Source: Xenorhabdus poinarii G6 (GTDB lineage: Bacteria > Pseudomonadota > Gammaproteobacteria > Enterobacterales > Enterobacteriaceae). Taken from it: a DNA stretch of 64,000 nucleotides. This document shows positions 10,612-19,156 of this stretch, piece after piece; position 1 is the first letter of the stretch; the number at the start of each line of letters is the position of its first letter. Below the pieces are notes generated by a model. That model was not told the DNA's origin. It saw nothing but the letters and a program-made list of their open reading frames with translations, and made no database searches. The stretch spans positions 434,001 to 498,000 of the forward strand of contig NZ_FO704551.1 in NCBI RefSeq assembly GCF_000968175.1. The letters are read 5' to 3'. The translations under genes and the position numbers were made by a program.

Positions 10612-11718
10612 ATGACACTTGATGAAATATATATGTCCAGGGCATTGGAACTGGCACAGCAAGGGCGTTTTACTACATCCCCAAACCCGAATGTAGGGTG
10701 TGTCATCGTGAAGGATGAACACATCGTCGGGGAAGGCTGTCATTTACGCGCGGGTGAACCCCATGCAGAAGTTCATGCTCTTCGTATGGCAGGCGAAAAA
10801 GCGAAAGGTGCGACAGCTTACGTTACCCTTGAACCGTGTAGCCATCACGGTAAAACTCCACCTTGTGCCGACACTTTGATTGCTGCCGGCTTAAGTCGAG
10901 TGGTCGTTGCGATGCCAGATCCCAATCCTCACGTTGCCGGACGTGGTTTATATAAATTGCAGCAGGCAGGCATTGTCGTTGAACAGGGTTTGATGATGGA
11001 ACAGGCGGAATCGCTGAATAAGGGATTCCTTAAGCGCATGCGTACGGGGTTTCCTTATCTGCAATTGAAGCTAGGTGCATCATTGGATGGCCGAACTGCA
11101 TTGGCATCGGGGGAAAGCAAGTGGATTACCTCCCCGGAATCCCGTCAGGATGTACAGACATTACGGGCACAGTGCAGTGCCATTTTGAGTTCCAGTGCGA
11201 CAGTATTGGCCGATGATCCTTCGTTGACTGTCCGTTGGCATGAGCTGGATGCTGAAACACAAGCGATTTATCCCCAAGATCAGCTCCGCCAACCGATCCG
11301 TATCATTACCGATAGCCAAAACCGTGTAACACCACAGCATCGGGTCGTGCAGCAAGCGGGAAAATGTTGGTTAGCACGAACTCACCAAGATCAACAAGAA
11401 TGGCCTGATAATGTGGAACAGATTGTATTGCCAGAACAGGCTCACGGGGTTGATTTGGTCTTGTTGATGATGCAGCTTGGCCAGCGTCAGATAAATTCGG
11501 TTTGGGCGGAATGTGGTTCTGCGTTGGCTGGGGCTTTATTAACGTTGGGATTGGTGGATGAATTGATCCTTTATATCGCGCCTAAGGTATTAGGAAATCG
11601 TGCGCGTGGGTTGTTTGATATCCCTGAATTGCAAAAATTATCGGATGCGCCTGAATTTTCGTTGTTTGATGTACAACCGATGGGTTCTGATGTGCGCTTG
11701 CGCTTACGGCCGCGCTAG
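10612..11718 (+). CDS. ribD: Bifunctional riboflavin deaminase/reductase RibD
   Basis: Performs the second and third steps of the pyrimidine branch of riboflavin synthesis. 368 residues. N-terminal deaminase domain (about 1-145) with zinc ligands His51 and Cys76, Cys85 and the catalytic Glu53 in HAEVHAL; C-terminal reductase domain (about 146-366). Starts 42 bp after nrdR, in the usual enterobacterial cluster. Confidence 0.97.
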   Translation: MTLDEIYMSRALELAQQGRFTTSPNPNVGCVIVKDEHIVGEGCHLRAGEPHAEVHALRMAGEKAKGATAYVTLEPCSHHGKTPPCADTLIAAGLSRVVVAMPDPNPHVAGRGLYKLQQAGIVVEQGLMMEQAESLNKGFLKRMRTGFPYLQLKLGASLDGRTALASGESKWITSPESRQDVQTLRAQCSAILSSSATVLADDPSLTVRWHELDAETQAIYPQDQLRQPIRIITDSQNRVTPQHRVVQQAGKCWLARTHQDQQEWPDNVEQIVLPEQAHGVDLVLLMMQLGQRQINSVWAECGSALAGALLTLGLVDELILYIAPKVLGNRARGLFDIPELQKLSDAPEFSLFDVQPMGSDVRLRLRPR

Positions 11719-11816
11719 ATGTCCTGATTTAAGTTTGAACATAAACCAAGACGCAGAGAAAAATAATGTGATAAGATCCGCGCCCCTGCGGATATGAATA
11801 AGGTATGAGGAAGGCT

Positions 11817-12287
11817 ATGAACGTAATCAAAGGTGTTGTTGCTGCGCCCAAAGCCCGCATTGCTATTGCGATTGCCCGCTTTAACAACTTCATTAATGAC
11901 AGCCTGCTGGAAGGCGCTGTTGATGCGTTGGAGCGCATTGGTCAGGTTTCTTCAGATAATATCACCGTAGTATGGGTGCCGGGCGCTTATGAATTGCCAT
12001 TGACAGTCAAAGCGCTGGCTGAATCCGAAAAATATGATGCGGTCATCGCTTTGGGGACCGTGATCCGCGGCGGTACAGCCCATTTCGAATATGTTGCCGG
12101 CGAGTGCAGTTCTGGCTTGTCCAGAGTATCAATGTCCAGTGATATTCCTGTTACATTTGGTGTTCTGACAACTGAAAATATTGAACAGGCGATTGAACGT
12201 GCTGGTACTAAAGCGGGGAATAAAGGTGCTGAAGCTGCCTTGACCGCATTGGAAATGATTAATGTAATCAAAGCCATTAAAGGCTGA
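11817..12287 (+). CDS. ribH: 6,7-dimethyl-8-ribityllumazine synthase
   Basis: Condenses the RibD pathway product with dihydroxybutanone phosphate (called ribE in E. coli). 156 residues, exactly the E. coli length, from the ATG at 11817 which has a GAGGAAGG ribosome site. An ATG 12 bp upstream is in frame but lies before that site. Conserved [16 protein letters not shown] and [14 protein letters not shown] motifs are all present; the enzyme forms icosahedral or pentameric shells. Confidence 0.97.
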   Translation: MNVIKGVVAAPKARIAIAIARFNNFINDSLLEGAVDALERIGQVSSDNITVVWVPGAYELPLTVKALAESEKYDAVIALGTVIRGGTAHFEYVAGECSSGLSRVSMSSDIPVTFGVLTTENIEQAIERAGTKAGNKGAEAALTALEMINVIKAIKG

Positions 12288-12316
12288 ATTTTTTAGTTTT
12301 AATTAAGGGGAATTTT

Positions 12317-12733
12317 GTGAAACCTGCTGCTCGTCGTCGTGCTCGTGAGTGTGCTGTTCAGGCAATTTATTCATGGCAAATATCCAAAAACAGCATTGCT
12401 GATGTTGAATTGCAGTTTCTGACAGAGCAAGACGTAACCGGTGTTGATATCACCTATTTCCGTGAATTGCTGTCCGGGGTAGCGGTCAATGCTACAAAAT
12501 TAGATGCGCTGATGGCGCCTTATCTGTCCCGCCAGCTTGAAGAGTTAGGCCAGGTAGAGAAAGCTATCTTGCGCGTATCGATGTTTGAACTAAGCTTTCG
12601 TGATGATGTTCCCTACAAAGTGGCTATTAATGAAGGTATTGAACTGGCAAAAGTGTTTGGTGCTGAGGATAGCCATAAATTCGTGAATGGGGTGTTGGAT
12701 AAAGCTGGCCCGGCAGCACGCAAGAAAAAGTGA
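12317..12733 (+). CDS. nusB: Transcription antitermination factor NusB
   Basis: Binds BoxA RNA with S10 to support rRNA antitermination. 138 residues, GTG start 29 bp after ribH, with an AAGGGG ribosome site. The arginine-rich N-terminus [10 protein letters not shown] and the [25 protein letters not shown] region (only its first and last parts vary in the family) are conserved. Confidence 0.97.
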   Translation: MKPAARRRARECAVQAIYSWQISKNSIADVELQFLTEQDVTGVDITYFRELLSGVAVNATKLDALMAPYLSRQLEELGQVEKAILRVSMFELSFRDDVPYKVAINEGIELAKVFGAEDSHKFVNGVLDKAGPAARKKK

Positions 12734-12772
12734 TTGCTTGCCAGGAGTTCCCCATTATAACTTGATGATTTT

Positions 12773-12804
12773 ACACACGAGGCCGGAAATCCGGCCTCGT
12801 GTGT
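12773..12804. terminator. Strong hairpin between nusB and thiL
   Basis: Perfect 14-bp inverted repeat ACACACGAGGCCGG (12773-12786) / CCGGCCTCGTGTGT (12791-12804) with a 4-nt AAAT loop. It is very stable but has almost no T tail on either strand, so it may be an attenuator or mRNA-stability element rather than a simple terminator. Confidence 0.6.
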
Positions 12805-12834
12805 TCATCGTTAGTCACTTTTTGGAATTCTATT

Positions 12835-13881
12835 ATGGCATGTGGTGAATTTGACCTCATTGCACGTTACTTCAATCGCCATCTTACCCGCAGACGGGAT
12901 GTAAACCTGGGAATTGGTGATGATTGTGCGTTGATGACTGTTGCAGATAAGCAAGAATTAGCCGTAACAACGGATACGTTGGTTGCGGGTGTCCATTTTC
13001 TGCCTGATATCTCACCGGAAGATTTGGCTTATAAAGCACTGGCTGTCAATATCAGTGATTTGGCGGCCGTTGGGGCAGATCCCGCCTGGGCGTCGTTGGC
13101 GTTAACATTGCCTGACGTCCATGAGAATTGGTTAAAACGGTTCAGTGATAGCCTGTTTGAACAATTGAATTATTACGGTATGCAGTTGATTGGTGGGGAT
13201 ACCACAAAAGGCCCCATGAGTTTAACGCTCACTGTACATGGGTTAGTACCGGCTGGCAGGGCATTGCGCCGAGCTGGAGCAAAGAATGGTGATTGGATTT
13301 ATGTCACGGGCACGCTTGGTGACAGTGCGGCAGGGCTTGCTTTGTTACAAGAGCACCTGACAGTAGAAGATACAGCGATCCACAATTGGTTGGTCAGACG
13401 TCATCTCCGCCCACAACCGCGCGTTTTACAAGGCCAGGCATTGCGTAATCTGGCTTCTTCTGCAATTGATTTGTCTGATGGATTGATTTCTGACCTTAAC
13501 CATATTCTGACAGCCAGTCAGTGTGGTGCGCGTATTAATCTGGATGCGTTACCTTACTCGGAAGCGATGCAGCAATATGTTTCTCCAGAACAGGCAGTGA
13601 AATGGGCACTGAGTGGCGGGGAAGATTATGAATTGTGTTTCACCGTACCGGAGCTGAATCGGGGCGCATTAAATATGGCGTTAGCCCATACGGGAGCAAG
13701 TTTCTGCTGTATTGGTCAAATCAGGCCAGAATCAGAAGGTATCCGCTATTTTAACAATAATGAAGAAATGGAGCTGGACCTGAACGGTTTTGATCACTTT
13801 AAAACAGATAAAAAACCAAAGGTGCCTTGTTCGGCTGCATACCAGGAAGAAAATGACCAAACGGAGGGGACTCATGGATGA
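12835..13881 (+). CDS. thiL: Thiamine-monophosphate kinase
   Basis: Phosphorylates thiamine monophosphate to the diphosphate cofactor. 348 residues from the ATG that opens [13 protein letters not shown], the family N-terminus. Upstream in-frame codons overlap the hairpin and are rejected. Metal and ATP-binding motifs [14 protein letters not shown] and GGDTTK are present. About 20 residues longer than E. coli ThiL, with a lysine-rich, low-complexity tail. The stop overlaps pgpA. Confidence 0.96.
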   Translation: MACGEFDLIARYFNRHLTRRRDVNLGIGDDCALMTVADKQELAVTTDTLVAGVHFLPDISPEDLAYKALAVNISDLAAVGADPAWASLALTLPDVHENWLKRFSDSLFEQLNYYGMQLIGGDTTKGPMSLTLTVHGLVPAGRALRRAGAKNGDWIYVTGTLGDSAAGLALLQEHLTVEDTAIHNWLVRRHLRPQPRVLQGQALRNLASSAIDLSDGLISDLNHILTASQCGARINLDALPYSEAMQQYVSPEQAVKWALSGGEDYELCFTVPELNRGALNMALAHTGASFCCIGQIRPESEGIRYFNNNEEMELDLNGFDHFKTDKKPKVPCSAAYQEENDQTEGTHG

Positions 13882-14365
13882 TGCAAAACATCGCTTAAAG
13901 ATGCGTAATCCGTGGCATTTGTTGGCGACGGGGTTTGGTAGTGGATTGTCACCAATTATGCCGGGTACGATGGGATCAATCGCCGCGATCCCTTTTTGGT
14001 TACTGTTAGCGCCGTTACCAACATGGGCAATTTGGTTGGTGATTGTGGTGGGAACGCTTATTGGCTGTGTGATTTGCCAAAAAGCCGCAGATGCGTTGAG
14101 CGTGGAAGATCCCGGTTGTGTTGTCTGGGATGAATTCATTGGCATGTGGATAACACTGATGGCGATACCGGTGCTCAACTGGCAATGGGTTCTGGTCGGT
14201 TTTGTGGTATTCCGCATTTTTGATATGTGGAAACCGTGGCCGATTTGCTGGTTCGATCGCTATGTGAAAGGCGGTATCGGTATTATGTTGGATGACATTA
14301 TCGCCGCGATCTTCGCCATTGTGGTCATCTGGCTGTTGAATTTTTACCAAATATTACCTTTCTGA
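13853..14365 (+). CDS. pgpA: Phosphatidylglycerophosphatase A
   Basis: Inner-membrane lipid phosphatase making phosphatidylglycerol. 170 residues from this ATG, which gives an N-terminal length equal to E. coli PgpA and has AGGA at 5 bp; it overlaps thiL by 29 bp. A second in-frame ATG at 13874 with a stronger GGAGGGG site is an alternative (163 residues). Conserved [16 protein letters not shown] and VWDEFIGMW motifs are intact, with three to four membrane segments. Confidence 0.94.
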   Translation: MTKRRGLMDDAKHRLKMRNPWHLLATGFGSGLSPIMPGTMGSIAAIPFWLLLAPLPTWAIWLVIVVGTLIGCVICQKAADALSVEDPGCVVWDEFIGMWITLMAIPVLNWQWVLVGFVVFRIFDMWKPWPICWFDRYVKGGIGIMLDDIIAAIFAIVVIWLLNFYQILPF

Positions 14366-14381
14366 ATGCATGATTCATTTT

Positions 14382-14408
14382 ATTAGCCACTGAATTTCAG
14401 TGGCTAAT
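14382..14408. terminator. Hairpin between convergent pgpA and luxR-type gene
   Basis: 13-bp inverted repeat ATTAGCCACTGAA (14382-14394) / TTCAGTGGCTAAT (14396-14408) with almost no loop. It lies between convergent genes, but T tails are poor. Confidence 0.5.
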
Positions 14409-14474
14409 CAATGTTGGTTACTATGGGTTGAGGTATTACTTCTTTCTATTGTGGATACTATTAAAATTTTATCT

Positions 14475-15158
14475 TTAAACAAGAATACGGCTTTCAGGAC
14501 GTAGAAATCTTTCCGGTACATAGAGATCGTAATTATTAAAGCGACAGTATTCTTCTAATTGTTGTGCAGAAGTTACGCCCGCCTTTTTATATATTTGTGC
14601 GGTATAATTTTCGACAGTACGATAGGAGATATTTAATATTCTCCCAATTTGTTTACTGGTATATTTATGTAAAGAGAGAAAAATGACATCCCATTCTCGT
14701 TGGGTAAATAAATGGCTGGGCGGTTGAAACATAATGGAAGCAGGGAGCTTTCCATAGTATAGGCGGGTTAATGAATAATCCTGGGCTTTCCATAGATGAT
14801 AGATAATCCCGATGCAATCACCATCTTCATGATAAATGGGTGATTTTTCACAAAAGTAAGAAGATAATGTTTTCACTCCCCCCCAAATATGGGTTTCGAG
14901 CGAAACGTATGACTTTTCTTCTTGCATGACTTTTTGGTCATGATGAATATATTCTTTGGCAAATTCGGCACCATCCCATGGCAGCTCATCATCATAAAGG
15001 CCTTCAAAATTAAATGAATCAGAAAATCCTTTAATGGCATTCAATGCTTTGTTCCCATAAATAAAGCATGAGTCTTTATCTTTTATCCCCCAGGGATCTT
15101 GACTTGCTGCTAGTGTGTTAATGATTTGAGGTGAAATAATATTCTTTTTGCTACCCAT
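14475..15158 (-). CDS. PAS_4/LuxR-type transcriptional regulator (A)
   Basis: 227 residues. The N-terminal part (about 1-140) resembles a PAS_4 sensor domain and contains DPWGIKDKDSCFIYGN; the C-terminal part has a LuxR-type helix-turn-helix starting near FTQREWDVIFL, with the recognition region ISYRTVENYTAQIYKK well conserved. There is no acyl-homoserine-lactone domain and no LuxI gene nearby, so it is a so-called LuxR solo of the PAS_4 class, common in Xenorhabdus and Photorhabdus. The ligand is unknown. It lies 34 bp downstream of paralogue B and is probably cotranscribed with it. Confidence 0.85.
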   Translation of the reverse strand: MGSKKNIISPQIINTLAASQDPWGIKDKDSCFIYGNKALNAIKGFSDSFNFEGLYDDELPWDGAEFAKEYIHHDQKVMQEEKSYVSLETHIWGGVKTLSSYFCEKSPIYHEDGDCIGIIYHLWKAQDYSLTRLYYGKLPASIMFQPPSHLFTQREWDVIFLSLHKYTSKQIGRILNISYRTVENYTAQIYKKAGVTSAQQLEEYCRFNNYDLYVPERFLRPESRILV

Positions 15159-15192
15159 GTCATTATTCCTTGATGATCTTTGAATACAATAA

Positions 15193-15873
15193 TCAATTTA
15201 TCTCTTTACTGCCAACGGCGATAAACCTTTCAGGGAGATAGTGATCAAATTGATGTGTTTTGCAGAAAGGTTTCAGATCTTCCTGTCTTGAAATATTAAA
15301 TTTTTGATAAATTGATTGGATATGATGAATAACATCTTCTGTATTTAACATTAATTCCTTCCCGATGCTTTTTTCGTCCAATGAGCGTAAGAGCAGAAAA
15401 AGGATTTCCCACTCAGTTTGGGTCAGAATATTGCTAGGGAAGGTGAGTTCCAGCGTTGCTGGCATTGCTTGGTCATAGTAATAAGCAGTGGAGAAATTGG
15501 GTACTTTGTACATATGAAAAGTGATACCAATACAATCACCATGATCATCATAAAGTGGGTATTTATCACAAAGATAAATCTGATTGATTTGGTGTTTTCC
15601 AAATGGATGGATTTCCATTGAAGTGACTCGTTGTGTCGTTTGAATCACTTTTTGTTCTTGCCGACCGAATTCCTTTTCATATCCTGCAATGGGTGAGGGC
15701 AAGTCACCGATGTTAAGTCCTGTAATGTCAAAATGTTCAGGTAGATCGAGCAGTTGGTAAAAAGCAGGATTAGCGTAGATAAATTTTGATTGATGATCTT
15801 TCGCGCCCCAAGGGTCAGCGCTTTTTTCCCACATATGAATTAATTGCGGGGTTATATTATTTGATTTATTCAT
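15193..15873 (-). CDS. PAS_4/LuxR-type transcriptional regulator (B)
   Basis: 226 residues, paralogous to its two neighbours A and C. PAS_4-like N-terminal domain with DPWGAKDHQSKFIYANP and CDKYPLYDDHGDCIGI. The C-terminal LuxR-type region begins at LTQTEWEILFL, but the recognition helix reads LMLNTEDVIHHIQSIY instead of the usual S-x-R-T-V-E pattern, so its DNA contact may be altered. The conserved tail HYLPERFI matches the paralogues. First gene of a probable two-gene transcript with A. Confidence 0.82.
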   Translation of the reverse strand: MNKSNNITPQLIHMWEKSADPWGAKDHQSKFIYANPAFYQLLDLPEHFDITGLNIGDLPSPIAGYEKEFGRQEQKVIQTTQRVTSMEIHPFGKHQINQIYLCDKYPLYDDHGDCIGITFHMYKVPNFSTAYYYDQAMPATLELTFPSNILTQTEWEILFLLLRSLDEKSIGKELMLNTEDVIHHIQSIYQKFNISRQEDLKPFCKTHQFDHYLPERFIAVGSKEIN

Positions 15874-15918
15874 ATTGAATATAACTCTTTAATTATTATA
15901 TTAATTTATTTTTATTTG

Positions 15919-15934
15919 TAGGGGTATAACCCTA
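15919..15934. promoter_or_regulatory. Palindrome upstream of regulator B
   Basis: TAGGG (15919-15923) and CCCTA (15930-15934) flank a 6-bp spacer, 46-61 bp before the start codon of regulator B. Possible operator, perhaps for autoregulation; purely positional inference. Confidence 0.3.
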
Positions 15935-16267
15935 TAATTTGTCATATTTAATGAGTTCATAAAAGCCGGCATGTGTATTAAATTTTAATACGGCATTGTT
16001 AATATAAATAATGTTATTTTTTTGTTTTAAAATCAACTGGATATGAAATGATGATTCACTAAGATAGCCACGCTTATACAGAACAAGAGAAAGTTAGCAT
16101 AATATTAATATCTTGGCGGTTTTTTGTTAACCAGCTGGTGTTGTTTGTTTTTCATAAATTAATTAAAGTATTTTATACGCTTCCAATGTTTCCAAAAATA
16201 ACTAAAATTTTGGATTATCTAATCAATTATAAACGCATTTATAGAACCTTTTCGGTAAAGAGTAACT

Positions 16268-16301
16268 TTTTATACTGATATTTTCAGTCTTTTATACTGA
16301 T
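16268..16301. repeat. Direct repeats TTTTATACTGAT, 22 bp apart
   Basis: Identical 12-mers at 16268-16279 and 16290-16301, spaced 22 bp start to start, that is two helical turns. Each contains TATACT, so they might be tandem promoter -10 elements or a protein-binding pair. Confidence 0.5.
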
Positions 16302-16389
16302 GCCATCCCCAGGGAAAATTTTATAACAATATAAAAATCTATTAAAATTGAATATAAATCAAACAATTTAATAAAATGGAGAACAAAAT

Positions 16390-16431
16390 ATGAATTACCT
16401 GAAACTTTTTTGTGGAAAGTTTCAGGTATAG
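16390..16431 (+). CDS. Possible 13-residue ORF folded in a hairpin
   Basis: ATG at 16390 preceded by GGAG at a good distance encodes MNYLKLFCGKFQV. The coding bases form a perfect 13-bp stem, TACCTGAAACTTT (16396-16408) / AAAGTTTCAGGTA (16416-16428), loop of 7. The combination of ribosome site, tiny ORF and hairpin resembles a leader peptide or small RNA, but the next gene downstream is on the other strand, so no target is evident. Confidence 0.3.
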   Translation: MNYLKLFCGKFQV

Positions 16432-16451
16432 TCATTAAATGAAAATGGATC

Positions 16452-16482
16452 CGGTCATAATGTGTTTTGTCGTGGATGACCG
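16452..16482 (-). terminator. Possible terminator after the PatB-type gene
   Basis: CGGTCAT (16452-16458) / ATGACCG (16476-16482) with a 17-nt loop, just past the stop of the aminotransferase-fold gene. No good T tract on the minus strand, so weak. Confidence 0.35.
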
Positions 16483-16495
16483 AATACGTTTTATT

Positions 16496-17674
16496 TTACT
16501 GTGTTAATTTAGCTAATCCATTAATTGCCTTTTCAAGATATTGGCGGGGACAACCTAAATTTATTCGGATAAATCCTTTTCCTTGATCACCAAAACTGCA
16601 TCCCATTGAAACAGCTATTTTCGCTTTCTGTATTAATAACTGTTGTAAGGTATTATCATCAAAACCTAATTGACGACAGTCCAACCAGGCTAAATATGTA
16701 CCTTCTGCTTTGGTCATGTGACACCAAGGAACGGAAGAGGTTAAGGCTTGCTCGAACCAGTGACGGTTTTCAACCAGATAATCTTGTAATTTATCAAGCC
16801 ACCGGTCCCCTGCTTGGTAAGCGGTGGTCGCCGCAGTCATGGACAGAGAATTGAATACATCCAATCCATGAGCATGTAACCGATGATGAAAATCTTGCCG
16901 GAGAGCAGGGTTTGGGATAAGAAAATTTGATATTCGTAGTGATGAAAGTCCAAATGTCTTACTTGCCGAGGTGGCAATAATAACATTGTTATGCCATTCA
17001 CTACCAAGATGCAATATTGAGGTGAATTTGCCCCAGGGCAAAGTTAAATCAGCCCAAATTTCATCGGAAATGATTGTTGTGCCGTATTGCTTGCAGAGCA
17101 GCAGTAACTGGCGCAGTTCGTCCCGATCCCAGCATCGGCCGGTCGGATTGTGTGGGTTGCATAATAACAGTAGAGGTGGCCTGTGCTGTGCTAATAGGTG
17201 TTCTAGATGGTTATAGTCAATTTTATAACCTTCCGGGCACTCAATCAGTGGGTTTTCAATAAGCACCCTACCGTTCATGGTAATGATCTTGGCAAATGAA
17301 GAGTAATAAGGCCCTTGTACAATAATACCTTCGCCGGGTTTACTCAGCATTTGTATGAGCAGTGCCAATCCGGGGATAACCCCTTCCACTGTTGTGAACC
17401 AATCCCTGTACAAGGTGAGCTGATGGCGTCTTGAAAACCAGTCTATGACTGCCTGATAGTAGCGATCATCGCGTTCACTATAACCAAAAATACCGTGTTC
17501 AATTCGGGAAGATAGGGCTTGTAGCACTTCTTGTGGGCTTTGAAAATCAAAATCAGAGACCCACATTGGTAGCAGGTCAGTTGTGTTTAAATGCAGGTAC
17601 TGCTCTAAAAAATCCCACTTAATAGAACCTGTATTATGACGATCAACTACTTGATTGAAATCAGGAGATTTCAC
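16496..17674 (-). CDS. MalY/PatB-type PLP-dependent C-S lyase or aminotransferase
   Basis: Fold-type I PLP enzyme, 392 residues. PLP lysine is Lys239 in SASKTFGLS; Asp204 in SDEIW and Asn173 in CNPHNPTG are the expected cofactor contacts. The closest known group is MalY/PatB (cystathionine beta-lyase activity; MalY also modulates MalT). Its start overlaps the end of nhaC by 14 bp, so the two are translationally linked. It could act on a sulfur amino acid imported or balanced by the neighbouring carrier; that is inference. Confidence 0.88.
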   Translation of the reverse strand: MKSPDFNQVVDRHNTGSIKWDFLEQYLHLNTTDLLPMWVSDFDFQSPQEVLQALSSRIEHGIFGYSERDDRYYQAVIDWFSRRHQLTLYRDWFTTVEGVIPGLALLIQMLSKPGEGIIVQGPYYSSFAKIITMNGRVLIENPLIECPEGYKIDYNHLEHLLAQHRPPLLLLCNPHNPTGRCWDRDELRQLLLLCKQYGTTIISDEIWADLTLPWGKFTSILHLGSEWHNNVIIATSASKTFGLSSLRISNFLIPNPALRQDFHHRLHAHGLDVFNSLSMTAATTAYQAGDRWLDKLQDYLVENRHWFEQALTSSVPWCHMTKAEGTYLAWLDCRQLGFDDNTLQQLLIQKAKIAVSMGCSFGDQGKGFIRINLGCPRQYLEKAINGLAKLTQ

Positions 17675-19118
17675 GTTGGTTTTCCTTTTTATTCAGAGAG
17701 TTTCCTGGTATGACTTTTGCGATTCCGAAACCAGTAAAGCCATAAATGAGGGCAAAAAAAACAGCAGCATAGCACTGGATTGCCCAAGGTAATAATTCGA
17801 AGGTACTGACGCCTAATGTTGTCGCCATATATATGCCAGCAGACGTCCAGGGGAGAAGCGGTTCAATAACAGTACAGCCATCTTCTATGGTGCGTGATAG
17901 GTTTTTATTATCCAGTCCCATTCGCTGATAAGCGCCTTTGAATAATTCGGCCGGGATAAGAAGAGCCAGTTTGCCATCACAAGTTGCGCCAGTGACCAGA
18001 ATGGTTGTCCCTAGGGTAGCAGCGATGAGTTGTCCGGTTGTGTGAACGGCTTGCAGCAGGTGATTAATGATGATGGTCAGAGCGCCAGTGAGTGTTAATA
18101 TGCCTGCAAACGCGAATGCACAAAATATCAGCAAGATAGTCCCCATCATGGAGAGCATCCCTCCGCGGTTGAGTAGGCGCGTTACATCGTTCATTACGCC
18201 GCCGGTAATACTGTGCCCTTGTTCAGAGAATATGGAGAGATTGAAACCATCAATTAATGCATTAAGTCCCTGTTTAAGCGTAAATCCCTGAAGACCTATA
18301 CCGATGACAATCGCCAATGCACATGCAGCCAGCATGGTTGGTATCACTGGACGTTTTGTGATGGCGCCCCATAAAACCAGTATTGGAGGCAAAATCAGCA
18401 ACATATTGAAGTGATATAGACTCTCAAATGATTGCATGATTTCTGTGATTTTTTCGGGCGTTGTTGTGCTACCTGTGAATCCTGTGTGACCAGCAATAAA
18501 ATAGACGATGGTGGCTAAAATAAAGCCTGGGATAGTGGTATACATCAAGTGCTGAATATGGCTGTAAAGATCAGTGTCAGCAACGATGGCTGCGAAATTC
18601 GTTGAGTCAGACAAGGGTGAGATTTTATCACCAAAATAGGCACCGGAAACAACCGCCCCTGCCGCCGCCGCTAAAGAAACATCAAGGCCAGCCGCGATGC
18701 CCATCAGAGCGACACCGACAGTGCCAGCGGCTCCCCATGATGTCCCCGTGCAAACGGAAATCACACTCGTTATGAAGAAAGCGGCAATGAGTATATATTC
18801 AGGACTAATCAGTTTTAATCCCCAGTAAACCATGTAAGGAATGGTTCCACTGAACATCCAGGAGCCAATCAGACCGCCAACGCAAACCAGTATCATGATC
18901 ACAGGCATTGCTTTGGCTAGCTTTGTTACAATAGCATCAATGATGTCATCCCAGCGATAACCTTGCCAGTATGCCAGAGCTGAGGTTATGACCGCTGATA
19001 TGAGCAATAAGGATTCAATGCGTAGCCCCAATTGACCATAACCAATAATCAGCAGCAAAAGCATTGCTGCAATAGGGAGTATAGCGAGTCCTATATTCAG
19101 TTTTTTCTTTTCGTCCAT
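17661..19118 (-). CDS. nhaC: NhaC-family Na+/H+ antiporter
   Basis: Inner-membrane carrier of the NhaC family, 485 residues, about 11-12 hydrophobic segments. The conserved region with TGTSWGAAGTVG and GAYFGDKISPLSDSTNF is present. Members exchange Na+ for H+, and some exchange organic acids (for example malate for lactate), so the substrate is uncertain. Lies 38 bp downstream of a LacI-type regulator and overlaps the PatB-type gene, suggesting one operon. Confidence 0.9.
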   Translation of the reverse strand: MDEKKKLNIGLAILPIAAMLLLLIIGYGQLGLRIESLLLISAVITSALAYWQGYRWDDIIDAIVTKLAKAMPVIMILVCVGGLIGSWMFSGTIPYMVYWGLKLISPEYILIAAFFITSVISVCTGTSWGAAGTVGVALMGIAAGLDVSLAAAAGAVVSGAYFGDKISPLSDSTNFAAIVADTDLYSHIQHLMYTTIPGFILATIVYFIAGHTGFTGSTTTPEKITEIMQSFESLYHFNMLLILPPILVLWGAITKRPVIPTMLAACALAIVIGIGLQGFTLKQGLNALIDGFNLSIFSEQGHSITGGVMNDVTRLLNRGGMLSMMGTILLIFCAFAFAGILTLTGALTIIINHLLQAVHTTGQLIAATLGTTILVTGATCDGKLALLIPAELFKGAYQRMGLDNKNLSRTIEDGCTVIEPLLPWTSAGIYMATTLGVSTFELLPWAIQCYAAVFFALIYGFTGFGIAKVIPGNSLNKKENQREIS

Positions 19119-19156
19119 ATAACAATTCCAGTTTTGGTCGTTTATTGAAGTAAAAA

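Larger units (their letters stand above)
15874..16495. other. AT-rich intergenic region with structured elements
   Basis: About 620 bp without a convincing long gene. It holds a candidate operator (15919-15934), a pair of 12-bp direct repeats (16268-16301), a 13-codon ORF folded into a hairpin (16390-16431) and a weaker inverted repeat (16452-16482). No relic of a known gene was recognised. Confidence 0.7.

Noticed and set aside
13732..14217. Minus-strand ORF opposite thiL and pgpA
   Set aside because: Shadow of pgpA, whose motifs are intact.
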